Source of the DNA: Sinorhizobium americanum
GTDB lineage: Bacteria; Pseudomonadota; Alphaproteobacteria; Rhizobiales; Rhizobiaceae
Length of the DNA stretch: 64,000 nucleotides
Direction: 5' to 3'
Assembly: GCF_001651855.1 (NCBI RefSeq)
Contig: NZ_LNQC01000081.1
Location: 186,001 to 250,000 of the forward strand
The notes below the pieces were generated by a model, which saw only the letters and a list, made by a program, of their open reading frames with translations, had not been told where the DNA came from and did not search any database. Below are positions 17,510 through 26,182 of the stretch, in pieces (position 1 is the first letter of the stretch; each line of letters begins with the position of its first letter). The translations under genes were made by a program, and so were the position numbers.

Positions 17510-18823
17510 TTACTTGGCGCGGGCGCGGTAGACGGTGTCGAGCCAGACGGCGGTGACGAGCACCATGCCGACGACGATCCGCTGCAGCGGGCTGTCGATG
17601 CCGAGCAGCACCATGCCCGACTGCAGCGATTGCATGACGAGCGCGCCGAGCATGGCGCCGGCGATGGTGCCCATGCCGCCGGCAAGCGAGGTGCCGCCGA
17701 TAACGGCCGCGGCGATCGTGTAAAGCTCGTCAAGCTCGCCCTGCGCATTGGTGGCGGCGTTGAGGCGGGCGGTCGAGATCGCCGCGGCAACGGCACAGAG
17801 CATGCCCATCAGCGCAAAGATCCGGACGGTGACCCAGCGGGTCTTGATGCCGGCAAGCTCAGCCGCTTCCGGGTTGCCGCCGATCGCGAAGACGTAGCGG
17901 CCGAAGCGCAGCCGGGTCGAGATGAAGGTCATGATGATGCCGATCAGGATGGCGATCAGCACCGGAATGGCGATGCCATGGGCGATGAACAGGCCGCCTT
18001 CCGGCCAGGCGATGCCGTTGGCGTCGGCGTATTTGCGGGCGATGTTGACGGGCCAGCCGTAGTTATTGGCGATCGCCACGGCGCCGAGCACCAGGGCGCA
18101 GCCGACCGCCGACAGGAAATACTCGGCCCAGATAGGCCGGCGCGGAAAGCCAAAGCGTTTGCGCTGCCTGCGCGAGTGGATGATGCTGGCGACGATCGCG
18201 ACGCAGGCGATGAGGCCGACGATCCAGCTCGCGGCCGCGCCGATCGAGCCCTCGGTGCCGCCGCCCATCAGGCGGAAGGTCGTATCCATCGGCGCGACGG
18301 TGCGGCCGCTCGTCACGAACCAGGTGGCGCCGCGCCAGACGAGCAGCCCGCCGAGCGTGACGATGAAGGACGGCACGTTCAGGAAGGCGATGATCATCCC
18401 GTGCAGCGCGCCGATCCCGGCGCCGAGCAACAGGCCGGCGAAGAGGGTGATGATCCACGTGGCCGGATGGTTGAAGCCGAGGAGCTGCGGCAAGAGCTCC
18501 GCCTGCAGCACGCCCATGATCATGCCGACGAAGCCGAGGATCGAGCCGACCGAGAGATCGATGTTGCGCGTGACGATGACCAGCACCATGCCGGTCGCCA
18601 TGACGGCGATCGAGGCGGTCTGCACCGACAGGTTCCAGAGGTTGCGCGACGTCAGGAACAGGCCGCCGGACAGAAAATGGAAGCCGATCCAGATGATCAG
18701 CATCGCGCCGACCATGCCGAGCAGGCGCGTATCGATTTCGGTGGCGCGGAAGAAGCGCTTCACCGGGCTTTCGTCCGCGCTGCGGGCGCGATTGAAAGGT
18801 GCGGTATGTGTCGTGTCGGCCAT
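17510..18823 (-). CDS. xylH: Xylose-type ABC transporter permease
   Basis: 437 aa hydrophobic protein of the BPD_transp_2 family, with about ten or more membrane segments. NIDLSVGSILGFVGMI is the conserved early motif and ELDELYTIAAAVIGGTSLAGG the late one. A long central insertion (about residues 215-300) matches the larger size of XylH compared with RbsC. It forms the inner-membrane channel of the xylose transporter. It lies 149 bases downstream of xylF, with a strong stem-loop in that gap. Confidence 0.9.
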   Translation of the reverse strand: MADTTHTAPFNRARSADESPVKRFFRATEIDTRLLGMVGAMLIIWIGFHFLSGGLFLTSRNLWNLSVQTASIAVMATGMVLVIVTRNIDLSVGSILGFVGMIMGVLQAELLPQLLGFNHPATWIITLFAGLLLGAGIGALHGMIIAFLNVPSFIVTLGGLLVWRGATWFVTSGRTVAPMDTTFRLMGGGTEGSIGAAASWIVGLIACVAIVASIIHSRRQRKRFGFPRRPIWAEYFLSAVGCALVLGAVAIANNYGWPVNIARKYADANGIAWPEGGLFIAHGIAIPVLIAILIGIIMTFISTRLRFGRYVFAIGGNPEAAELAGIKTRWVTVRIFALMGMLCAVAAAISTARLNAATNAQGELDELYTIAAAVIGGTSLAGGMGTIAGAMLGALVMQSLQSGMVLLGIDSPLQRIVVGMVLVTAVWLDTVYRARAK

Positions 18824-18923
18824 GGCCGCCGTCCCCCACTACTTTACGTGTTTACCGGTCGCTCACGCGGCGTTGCCGCAATCATAGCATCGCGCTGGCA
18901 GAACCGTTCCGACCTCATGCAAA

Positions 18924-18948
18924 CGCCGCAACGGAACCCGTTGCGGCG
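18924..18948 (-). promoter_or_regulatory. Stem-loop between xylF and xylH
   Basis: Perfect 10-bp arms (18924-18933 and 18939-18948) enclose a 5-base loop; on the - strand the stem is followed by only three Ts. This layout usually protects or partially terminates the transcript, so that the binding protein is made in excess over the permease. Confidence 0.65.
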
Positions 18949-18972
18949 TCTTGAGGTCACTTCAAACGTCCG

Positions 18973-20013
18973 TCACTTGCAGGCGGCAACGGAGTCGGCA
19001 GCCACGCCCTGGCAGGCGGCATCCTTGGAGATCCAGCCGGCGTCGATGACGACGTTCAGATTGTCCTTGGTGATCGCCATCGGTGCCAGGAAGACGGACT
19101 TCATGGCGACGCCCTTCGGACCGCCGTTGAAGGTCTGGACGCCTTCGATCTCGTCCATCGTCTTGCCGCCGGCAAGCGTCGCGGCGATTTCAGCCGCCTT
19201 CTTGCCGAGCTCACGGGCATCCTTCCAGACGGAAACCGTCTGCGTGCCGAGCGCGACGCGGTTGAGCGCCGCATGGTCGCCGTCCTGGCCCGAGACCGGA
19301 ACGGATCCGGCAAGGCCCTGGGCCGAAAGTGCGGCGATCGCGCCGCCGGCGGTGCCGTCGTTCGAGGCGACGACCGCGTCGACCTTGTTGTCGTTGGCGG
19401 TCAGGAACTGCTCCATGTTCTTCTGCGCGTTTTCCGGCTTCCAGCCGTCCGTGTAGGCCTCGCCGACATTCTTGACCTTGCCGGCGTCGACGGCTTCCTT
19501 CAGCACTTCCATCTGGCCGGCGAAGAGGAAGTCGGCGTTCGGATCGGAGGAGGAGCCCTTGATGAAGACGAAATTGCCTTCCGGCTTCGCCTTGAACACT
19601 TCGCGGGCCTGCATGCGGCCGACTTCCTTGTTGTCGAAGGTGATGTAGAAGGCCGCCGGGTTCTCGATCAGGCGGTCGTAGCCGACGACCGGAATGCCTT
19701 CCGCGGTGGCCTTCTCGATCGCCGGGGCGATCGCGTCGGAGTCCTGCGCCAGAACGATCAGCGCGTTGGCGCCCTGGGCGATCAGCGATTCGATGTCGGT
19801 GAGCTGCTTGGCGGCAGAGGACTGCGCGTCAGCGGAAATATACTTGTCGCCGGAGGCTTCGAGCGCTGCCTTGATGGCCGCTTCGTCGGTTTTCCAGCGC
19901 TCTTCCTGGAAGTTCGACCAGGAGACGCCGACGACTAGGTCCTTCGCGACCGCTGCGGAATGCATGGACGCGATGATGGCAGCCCCTGCCATCAGCTTCA
20001 AAATGGATTTCAT
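18973..20013 (-). CDS. xylF: D-xylose ABC transporter periplasmic binding protein
   Basis: 346 aa with a signal peptide (about residues 1-22, SMHSAAVAK). The mature part reads [19 protein letters not shown] and [19 protein letters not shown], then [12 protein letters not shown] and NEGTAGG-like [12 protein letters not shown], the pattern of XylF-type family 4 (Peripla_BP) proteins. GGGAGGA precedes the ATG at 20013; the open frame upstream is not coding. It starts the xylFHG operon and faces the ROK repressor gene, with a perfect dyad between them. Confidence 0.9.
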   Translation of the reverse strand: MKSILKLMAGAAIIASMHSAAVAKDLVVGVSWSNFQEERWKTDEAAIKAALEASGDKYISADAQSSAAKQLTDIESLIAQGANALIVLAQDSDAIAPAIEKATAEGIPVVGYDRLIENPAAFYITFDNKEVGRMQAREVFKAKPEGNFVFIKGSSSDPNADFLFAGQMEVLKEAVDAGKVKNVGEAYTDGWKPENAQKNMEQFLTANDNKVDAVVASNDGTAGGAIAALSAQGLAGSVPVSGQDGDHAALNRVALGTQTVSVWKDARELGKKAAEIAATLAGGKTMDEIEGVQTFNGGPKGVAMKSVFLAPMAITKDNLNVVIDAGWISKDAACQGVAADSVAACK

Positions 20014-20117
20014 TCTATCCTCCCAAGTGGCAGCGCCGCGCGCACGAACCTCCCGCACGCATCCCCGACGAGCCGTGAACTGCTGTCGCAAATAGCGTCG
20101 CCACAGGTGCAAGGCTT

Positions 20118-20138
20118 TTTTCTCGACAGTCGAGAAAA
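20118..20138. promoter_or_regulatory. Candidate XylR (ROK) operator between xylF and xylR
   Basis: A perfect inverted repeat of two 10-bp arms (TTTTCTCGAC and GTCGAGAAAA) around one A. It lies 105 bases before the xylF start and 117 before the xylR start, in the divergent promoter region. ROK-family repressors bind AT-flanked dyads of this size, so autoregulation and xylF control are likely (inference). Confidence 0.65.
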
Positions 20139-20254
20139 TAAATGTCAGAGTTTTAGAAGGCTGTCAACAAGGCCCGTAACGTCTTGTTTCGCCAGTCAAC
20201 AGATGCTTTGAGAGGGCACGTGATCGCGCAATCCGCCAAGCCCAGGGACGTGCA

Positions 20255-21466
20255 ATGCTGACCAAAACGAGCACCGAAGTCGTGCGTCAGCAAAACACTG
20301 CGCTCGTGCTTTCTGCGCTTCGGCGAAAGGGCGCGCTGTCCCATACGGAGATTGCCGAGCAGACCGGCCTTGCCTCGGCGACGATCTCCGTCATCACCGC
20401 CGAACTGGAACGGTCGGGTACGATCGCCAAGACCGAGCAGCATGTTCAAGGGGGCAGGGGGCGGCCGCGCGTTCTCTTTGCGCAGCGGCGGGACTGCGGC
20501 TACGTGATCGTCGTGCGGATCTCCTCCGACATCGTTCAATATTCGCTGGCCGACTATGGCGGCGTGCTCCTCGATCGCTTCGAGGAGGCGCGAAGCCATG
20601 ACGCCGGCGACGCGGCGGCTTTCGGCCAGGTTTTCCTGGCGGCGCTCGAGCGTCTGCTGCAGCGCTCGCGCATTGAGAAAGAGGGGGTGCTTGCCGTTTC
20701 GATCAGCAGCAAGGGGCTGGTGGCGGGCGACGGGGCGCGGCTCCTCTGGTCGCCGGTCTTCGGCCGCCAAGAACTCGATTTTTCGAAACTGCTCCGGCCC
20801 GATTGGCGGGCCCGGATCATGCTCAGCAACGAGACACTGCTCGTCGCCCAGGCGCTGGCGGCCAAGGCAGAAGAGAAGGGCGACGCCTTCAAGGGGCTGG
20901 CGGCCATCTCGCTCGGCCACAGCATCGGTCTCGGTCTTGCCCGAAGGGGGCGGTCGGGCGAGCTCGACGTTTCCGCGCCGAATTTCGGGCATATGCTGCA
21001 CGCCTCGTCAGCGGGTCTCTGTCGCTGCGGCGCCTATGGCTGCATCGAGGCGGCGGCGGGTTTCTACGGCATCTTGCGCGCCGCCTTCGAGGTGCCGTCC
21101 GACACGATCCCGGCGAAATTCGTGCCGCTTGCCGAAATGGACAAGATCGCCGCCGGCGCGCGGCAGGGCCAGCGCATGCCCGGCTATGCCTTCCGCCAGG
21201 CGGGCATCGCGCTCGGAAACGGCATTTCGCGCATGCTGAGCCTCTACGAACCGATGCCGATCTACATCACAGGGCAGGGGACGCGCTATTTCGACCTGCT
21301 GCAGAAGGGGGTGGAGGAGGGGCTCGCGCAATCCTTGCAGGTGCGCCTCGAAGGCCTGCCGGAGATCACCGTCGTCGGCGACGAGCAGCGGCTTGTCTTC
21401 GACGGCCATCTCGACCGCGCCTTGAGCGCGGTCGACAGCGACATCACGGCCGCCGGGCATTCCTAG
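20255..21466 (+). CDS. xylR: ROK-family transcriptional repressor (XylR-like)
   Basis: 403 aa. The N-terminal winged helix-turn-helix spans about residues 10-70 (ALVLSALRRKGALSHTEIAEQTGLASATISV). The ROK sugar-kinase-like domain follows, with the zinc-binding signature CRCGAYGCIEAAAG near residue 255. It probably represses the divergent xylFHG operon and is released by xylose or a derivative. The gene assignment rests on the neighbourhood rather than on unique residues. Confidence 0.85.
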   Translation: MLTKTSTEVVRQQNTALVLSALRRKGALSHTEIAEQTGLASATISVITAELERSGTIAKTEQHVQGGRGRPRVLFAQRRDCGYVIVVRISSDIVQYSLADYGGVLLDRFEEARSHDAGDAAAFGQVFLAALERLLQRSRIEKEGVLAVSISSKGLVAGDGARLLWSPVFGRQELDFSKLLRPDWRARIMLSNETLLVAQALAAKAEEKGDAFKGLAAISLGHSIGLGLARRGRSGELDVSAPNFGHMLHASSAGLCRCGAYGCIEAAAGFYGILRAAFEVPSDTIPAKFVPLAEMDKIAAGARQGQRMPGYAFRQAGIALGNGISRMLSLYEPMPIYITGQGTRYFDLLQKGVEEGLAQSLQVRLEGLPEITVVGDEQRLVFDGHLDRALSAVDSDITAAGHS

Positions 21467-21569
21467 GTAATTCAGGCGTCAGACATTCCAGAGGCGAATT
21501 ATCATACTGGTGCAATTTACAGTTATTTAGCGTCTGCTTGCCAAGCTGTTTCCGGGACGGGAGACGGCC

Positions 21570-23924
21570 ATGTTCTCAGTAATTGCATGCATAAGCGATC
21601 GTCACGACTGGCGCCTGGTTGCGGTGGCGGCGATCGTCTGTCTGGCTGGTAGCGCGGCGACGATGCTGCTCTTGCAGCGCGCCGAGCGCAGCGAGGGCCT
21701 CCAGCGGCACCTCTGGACCGTAGCCTGCGCCTGTGCCTGCGGCGTCGGGGTCTGGTCGACGCATTTCATCGCGATGCTCGCCTATGATGGCGGCGTGCCG
21801 ATTGCCTACGATGCCTGGGGTACGTTGTTTTCGGCGCTGGTCGCGGTGGTCGCCTCCGGGCTCGCCTTTGCGGGCGCCCTTCTCGGCACCTCCCGCTACG
21901 CCTTCCCCGGCGCCGGCATTTTCCTCGGCCTCGGCATCGCCGCCATGCATGTGACGGGCATGCGCGCCGTCGAGACGCAGGCGCGCATCGATTTCGATCC
22001 GCAGATGAGTTTCGCCGCCGTCGTCGTCGGGCCGCTGATCGCCGCCTTTGCGCTCCATACCTTTCAGGCTCTCGGCGGCGTGCGCAAGCTGGTCGTTCCG
22101 ACGCTGCTGCTCGTGCTGGCGATATGCGTCCTGCACTTCACCTCGATGAGCGGCGTCACCCTGGTGCCCGATCCGAGCGCGACGGCAGCGGATGCCTTTG
22201 ATCCTGTCTGGCTCGCCGGCGGTGTCGTCGTGGCTTCGACGACGCTGATCCTCACGGCGCTGGGCGCGCTCTTCATAGATCGGCATTTGACCGACCTGCG
22301 TGGCCTCGCCAACGCGTCGCTCGAAGGGATGATGATCGTCTGCAACGGCAGGATCATCGATGCGAACGAGCGGTTCGTCGGCCTCTGCGGCATGAAGGTG
22401 GCCGATCTCATCGGCAGAAAGCCGGAAGAACTCTTCGCCTCATCGCACGGCCGCGAGCGCCAGATCGAGAGCGGTTCCGCGGAGGTCGAACTGGTCCGGG
22501 CCGACGGGCGGCTTGTCCCGGTCGAACACCTCTGCCGGACGATCGAATATCGCGGCCGGCAATCCGACGTGATCTTCGTGCGCGACCTCAGCGCCCGCAA
22601 GGAGGCCGAAAGGACGATCGAGCATCTCGCCCATCATGACGCGCTGACGGATCTTTCCAACCGCAGTTCCTTCGAAAGGCGGATGCGCCAGGCGCTGACG
22701 GTCGCCGCTGCGAGGAATGAACAACTCGCGATCTTCTGTCTCGACCTCGACCGGTTCAAGGCGGTCAACGATATATTCGGCCATGGCGAAGGCGATCGGA
22801 TCCTGCGCAAGGTTGCCGATATCCTGCGCGCCGCCGCGGGCGAGGCCGATACGATCGCGCGGCTCGGCGGCGACGAATTCGCCATCCTGCAGACCGGCGC
22901 CGCCCAGCCGGAGGCGGCGCGGCAATTGTCGGACCGCTTCCTGCGGCTCTTTGCCGAGGAGATGGATACACACCGCGATCCGATGGCCGTCGGCGTCAGC
23001 ATGGGCGTCGCGATCTATCCCGCTGACGGAGCGACGGCCGAGCGGCTCTGCAACAATGCCGATACGGCACTCTACCGGGCCAAGCAGACGGGCAAGGGTA
23101 TCGCCTGCTTCTTCGATGCGGAAATGGACGAGGCGGTGCGCTCGCGCCGCCAGATGGAGACCGACCTCCGGCACGCGATCCTCAGGCATCAACTATTCCT
23201 CGAATACCAGCCGCTCGTCGACGTTCGTGACGATCGCGTGGTCGGATACGAGGCGCTGCTGCGCTGGAGGCATCCGGAGCGCGGGCTCATCGGGCCGAAT
23301 GTCTTCATTCCGATCGCCGAGGAAAGCGGTTCGATCATCCAGATCGGCGAATGGGTGCTGGAACAGGCCTGCGCCGAAGCGGTCCGCTGGACGGAGCCGC
23401 TGCCGGTTTCCGTCAACATCTCGCCGGTTCAGTTTCTCGTGCCGAGCCTCTTCGACCAGATTGCCGGCATCCTGCGACGCACCGGCTTGGAACCGCGGCG
23501 GCTGGAACTGGAGGTCACCGAGGCGGCGCTGCTGCACAATAGGGAAGACGTGCTGGCGGCGCTCGTCCGGCTGCGGCTGCTCGGCGTTCGGATCGTCATG
23601 GACGATTTCGGCACGGGACATTCCTCGCTCGCCAACCTGCAGACCTTCCCCTTCGACAAGCTGAAGATCGATTGCAGCTTCACCGCGGCGCTCGACAAAG
23701 ACCCCGCCGCCCATGCGATCATCCGGGCGATCATCGCGCTTGGCCATAGCCTCGACCTGCCGGTCGTGACCGAGGGTGTCGAGACCGAGCGGCAGAAGCA
23801 GATCATCGTCGAGGAGGGCTGCCGGCAGGTTCAGGGCTTCCTCACCGGCCGTCCGGGACGTGCGCCGAGTGCCGCAGCGAACGTGTCATCGGACGCCCCG
23901 GTTCTTCGGTCGGTCGAGGCGTAA
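21570..23924 (+). CDS. Membrane MHYT-PAS-GGDEF-EAL cyclic-di-GMP protein
   Basis: 784 aa. The MHYT sensor domain (about residues 10-235, seven membrane helices) shows the repeated metal-type motifs THFIAML, MHVTGM and LHFTSM, thought to bind copper and sense O2, CO or NO. A PAS domain follows (about 245-345). The GGDEF domain has an intact RLGGDEFAIL, so diguanylate cyclase activity is possible. The EAL domain has YEALLRW, NISP, EVTEAAL, DDFGTGHSSL and EGVET intact, but KIDCSF replaces the usual KIDRSF and QGFLTGRP the usual QGYxFxxP. It likely controls surface attachment or motility through cyclic-di-GMP. A terminator follows. Confidence 0.93.
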   Translation: MFSVIACISDRHDWRLVAVAAIVCLAGSAATMLLLQRAERSEGLQRHLWTVACACACGVGVWSTHFIAMLAYDGGVPIAYDAWGTLFSALVAVVASGLAFAGALLGTSRYAFPGAGIFLGLGIAAMHVTGMRAVETQARIDFDPQMSFAAVVVGPLIAAFALHTFQALGGVRKLVVPTLLLVLAICVLHFTSMSGVTLVPDPSATAADAFDPVWLAGGVVVASTTLILTALGALFIDRHLTDLRGLANASLEGMMIVCNGRIIDANERFVGLCGMKVADLIGRKPEELFASSHGRERQIESGSAEVELVRADGRLVPVEHLCRTIEYRGRQSDVIFVRDLSARKEAERTIEHLAHHDALTDLSNRSSFERRMRQALTVAAARNEQLAIFCLDLDRFKAVNDIFGHGEGDRILRKVADILRAAAGEADTIARLGGDEFAILQTGAAQPEAARQLSDRFLRLFAEEMDTHRDPMAVGVSMGVAIYPADGATAERLCNNADTALYRAKQTGKGIACFFDAEMDEAVRSRRQMETDLRHAILRHQLFLEYQPLVDVRDDRVVGYEALLRWRHPERGLIGPNVFIPIAEESGSIIQIGEWVLEQACAEAVRWTEPLPVSVNISPVQFLVPSLFDQIAGILRRTGLEPRRLELEVTEAALLHNREDVLAALVRLRLLGVRIVMDDFGTGHSSLANLQTFPFDKLKIDCSFTAALDKDPAAHAIIRAIIALGHSLDLPVVTEGVETERQKQIIVEEGCRQVQGFLTGRPGRAPSAAANVSSDAPVLRSVEA

Positions 23925-23939
23925 TCTGCCTCAAGCAAC

Positions 23940-23963
23940 AAAGGCCGGGAACGCCCGGCCTTT
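23940..23963. terminator. Bidirectional terminator between EAL gene and idhA
   Basis: The 10-bp arms AAAGGCCGGG (23940-23949) and CCCGGCCTTT (23954-23963) are followed on the + strand by TTTGTCCTTT-type Ts and on the - strand by TTTGTTGC. It serves both convergent genes. Confidence 0.8.
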
Positions 23964-23983
23964 GTCCTTTCAGAGTGCCTGCC

Positions 23984-24976
23984 TCAGGCGACGCTGATCT
24001 GGCGCTTTTCGGTGACCGAGCGGACAGCCGCATCGGCAAGGGCGAGTGCGGCGAGCCCGTCCTTGCCAGACGGGGTAATCGCAGCGCCTTTCTCGATCGC
24101 AGCGATGAAGCTCTCGATCTCGTTTGCATAGGCCTCGGTGTAGCGCGTCATGAAGAAGTCGTGCAGCGGCGGGCGCGTATAACCGTCGCCGGTGGCGATC
24201 TCGATCGAGACCGGGCGCTGGTTCTCGGCCGAAACGGCGCCCTTCGAGCCGTGCACCTCGATGCGCTGGTCGTAGCCGTAGGTGGCGCGGCGCGAGTTGG
24301 AGATGACCGCCTGCTTGCCGGATGCCGTCTGCAGGATGACGGAGACGCTGTCATAGTCGCCGGCGTCGCCGATCGCCTTGTCGACGAGCACGGCGGCCGT
24401 GGCCGTCACCGAAACCGGCTCCTCGCCGAGCAGGAAGCGCGCCATGTCGAAGTCATGGATCGTCATGTCGCGGAAGATGCCGCCCGAACGCTTGATGTAA
24501 TCGACCGGCGGGGCGCCGGGATCGCGCGAGGTGATCGTCACCATTTCGACGTCGCCGATCGTGCCGGCGTCGATCGCCTTGCGCACGGCCATGAAATGCG
24601 GATCGAAGCGGCGGTTGAAGCCGACCATCAGCTTCGCCCCGGTTTCGGAGACCACTTTCATGCATGACTTGACGCGATCGACGTCGAGGTCGATCGGCTT
24701 CTCGCAGAAGATCGCCTTGCCGGCCCGGGCGAAGCGCTCGATCAGGTCGGCATGGGTGTCGGTCGGCGTGCAGATGACGACGGCGTCGATGTCGGATGCC
24801 GCCTCGATCGCCTCGATGGTGCGAACGTCGCAGCCATAGGCCTTGGCGATTGCCTCCGCCGCCGCCGGAAACGCATCGGCAACCGCGACAAGGACGGCAT
24901 CCGGATTGCCGCTGACGGCTTTCGCGTGAACCTTGCCGATACGTCCGGCGCCCAGAAGACCAAATCTCACTGTCAT
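23984..24976 (-). CDS. idhA: myo-Inositol 2-dehydrogenase
   Basis: 330 aa. The N-terminal GFO/IDH/MocA Rossmann domain has LLGAGRIGKVHAK, then ICTPTDTHADL and the conserved CEKPIDLD (catalytic-domain lysine). The C-terminal half has GGIFRDMTIHDFDMARFL, with the Asp and His that act in inositol dehydrogenases. It oxidises myo-inositol to scyllo-inosose with NAD. From memory, rhizobial idhA lies apart from the other iol genes, as here. GAGAGA lies upstream of the ATG. Confidence 0.92.
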   Translation of the reverse strand: MTVRFGLLGAGRIGKVHAKAVSGNPDAVLVAVADAFPAAAEAIAKAYGCDVRTIEAIEAASDIDAVVICTPTDTHADLIERFARAGKAIFCEKPIDLDVDRVKSCMKVVSETGAKLMVGFNRRFDPHFMAVRKAIDAGTIGDVEMVTITSRDPGAPPVDYIKRSGGIFRDMTIHDFDMARFLLGEEPVSVTATAAVLVDKAIGDAGDYDSVSVILQTASGKQAVISNSRRATYGYDQRIEVHGSKGAVSAENQRPVSIEIATGDGYTRPPLHDFFMTRYTEAYANEIESFIAAIEKGAAITPSGKDGLAALALADAAVRSVTEKRQISVA

Positions 24977-25400
24977 CTTCGTCTCTCTCGAATTCCGGTC
25001 GCAGACCGGGTGGGTGCGCGATGATATTGACGCTCATCGCGCAGAGGCGTTGCGGGCGCAGTGGCGTCCGCGGAATTCCAACCGATGAGAGGGGCGAGCG
25101 GCGGTTCCCGCACCTTGCGCCTCTCTCCCACGCCGTCACGTCCGACCTGCATTCTGCCTCATGGGACGCGGATCAAATCGGAACGAAACGGCCGCCGTTT
25201 GCATTTTCAGAATGTTTATTCCATTTATAGTTCGGGCGTCAAGCCGGAGACAACGCTCGTCGATCCCCGCCGTTCGTCTTTTCGGCGCCCTTTCCCGACG
25301 CCGACGATTGCCGAACAATTTGTCCATTAATCGGTATCGATCCCGCGAATTTTGCGATAGACGGAGGGGCAAGGCGCTGAGTGTCGTCAGAGGCAATGTC
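24977..25400. other. Intergenic region upstream of idhA and the small membrane protein
   Basis: 424 bases between divergent genes. The idhA promoter and that of the small membrane protein must lie here. I see no clear dyad, RNA gene or coding frame. Confidence 0.5.
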
Positions 25401-25631
25401 ATGATCAAATTCATCGATCCGGATCATCCGTTCTATCGACCCCTGTGGATCCGACTCCTTATCGTTGCCTTCTGTGCGGTGTGGACGGCTGTCGAGTTCT
25501 ATGGCGGCCAGATGATGTGGGCGACGATCTTCCTCGTCGTGACCGCCTATGCCGGAGCCGCACTGCTGATCTTCTACAGGCCGAAGCAGGCTGAGGAAAA
25601 AGGAACCGGCGGGGGTGAGGAGCCGAAGTAG
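25401..25631 (+). CDS. Small two-helix membrane protein (DUF3329-like)
   Basis: 76 aa. The N-terminus MIKFIDPDHPFYRPLWIR is followed by two membrane helices (about residues 18-33 and 38-57) and a charged tail. The DHPFYRPLW motif recurs in small rhizobial proteins that I recall being annotated as DUF3329. The ATG at 25401 has AGAGG about 9 bases upstream. Function unknown. Confidence 0.7.
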   Translation: MIKFIDPDHPFYRPLWIRLLIVAFCAVWTAVEFYGGQMMWATIFLVVTAYAGAALLIFYRPKQAEEKGTGGGEEPK

Positions 25632-25637
25632 CGCAAC

Positions 25638-26102
25638 TTAGTTCGCCGCTTGGCCGAGCCGTCGCAAGGCTTCGTCGATCAGCATGTTGGCAAGTTTCAT
25701 GCGGATGGTCGCGTTTAACCGGAACTCCGGCGGCAGCCGGTCGGGGTGGTTCGCGGCCGCAAAGCGGCGCCGCTTGGCAGCGAGCGTCAGCCCGGTTTCC
25801 CCTTCGCCGAGATCAAGTTCGGCGGCGACATCGGTGAGGCTCGTGCGCTGCAAGTGGTCGGGCATCACGAACGGTTCCTCGCTCCGTTCGGCCGATGCGA
25901 GGTCCAGGTAGGCTCTCTCGACCGCGGCGAACGGAGCGGTCGTTCGTGCCGGCGTCTCGACGACAAATGCCTTCGAACGGCCGATCGGCGATCCCGGGCC
26001 TTCGCACGCCGTCTCATCCCCGCCAGCCTCCACGTCGCCCAGCAGGCTTTGCTCGGTCTTCAGGCGCTCGAGTACCGATTGAAACACCGACATGCCGAAC
26101 AT
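25638..26102 (-). CDS. Protein with C-terminal J-domain-like segment
   Basis: 154 aa. Residues 1-100 are of low complexity and unrecognised. The last 55 residues (GLTLAAKRRRFAAANHPDRLP...NATIRMKLANMLIDEALRRL) follow the helix II-HPD-helix III pattern of J-domains, with the HPD tripeptide intact. It may dock a DnaK-type chaperone. GGGAG lies five bases upstream of the ATG at 26102. Substrate and partner are unknown. Confidence 0.72.
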   Translation of the reverse strand: MFGMSVFQSVLERLKTEQSLLGDVEAGGDETACEGPGSPIGRSKAFVVETPARTTAPFAAVERAYLDLASAERSEEPFVMPDHLQRTSLTDVAAELDLGEGETGLTLAAKRRRFAAANHPDRLPPEFRLNATIRMKLANMLIDEALRRLGQAAN

Positions 26103-26182
26103 GGCGTCTCCCGTGGTCTGCCGCGCGCGAAGAGCGCGTGCAAGCCGAATGATCTTGCTGGCCCAGGATTATGCGGGGCTGA

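Noticed and set aside
17630-19456. 608-codon open frame on the + strand
   Set aside because: Antisense to xylH and xylF; composition is Arg/Asp/Gly-rich without any motif.
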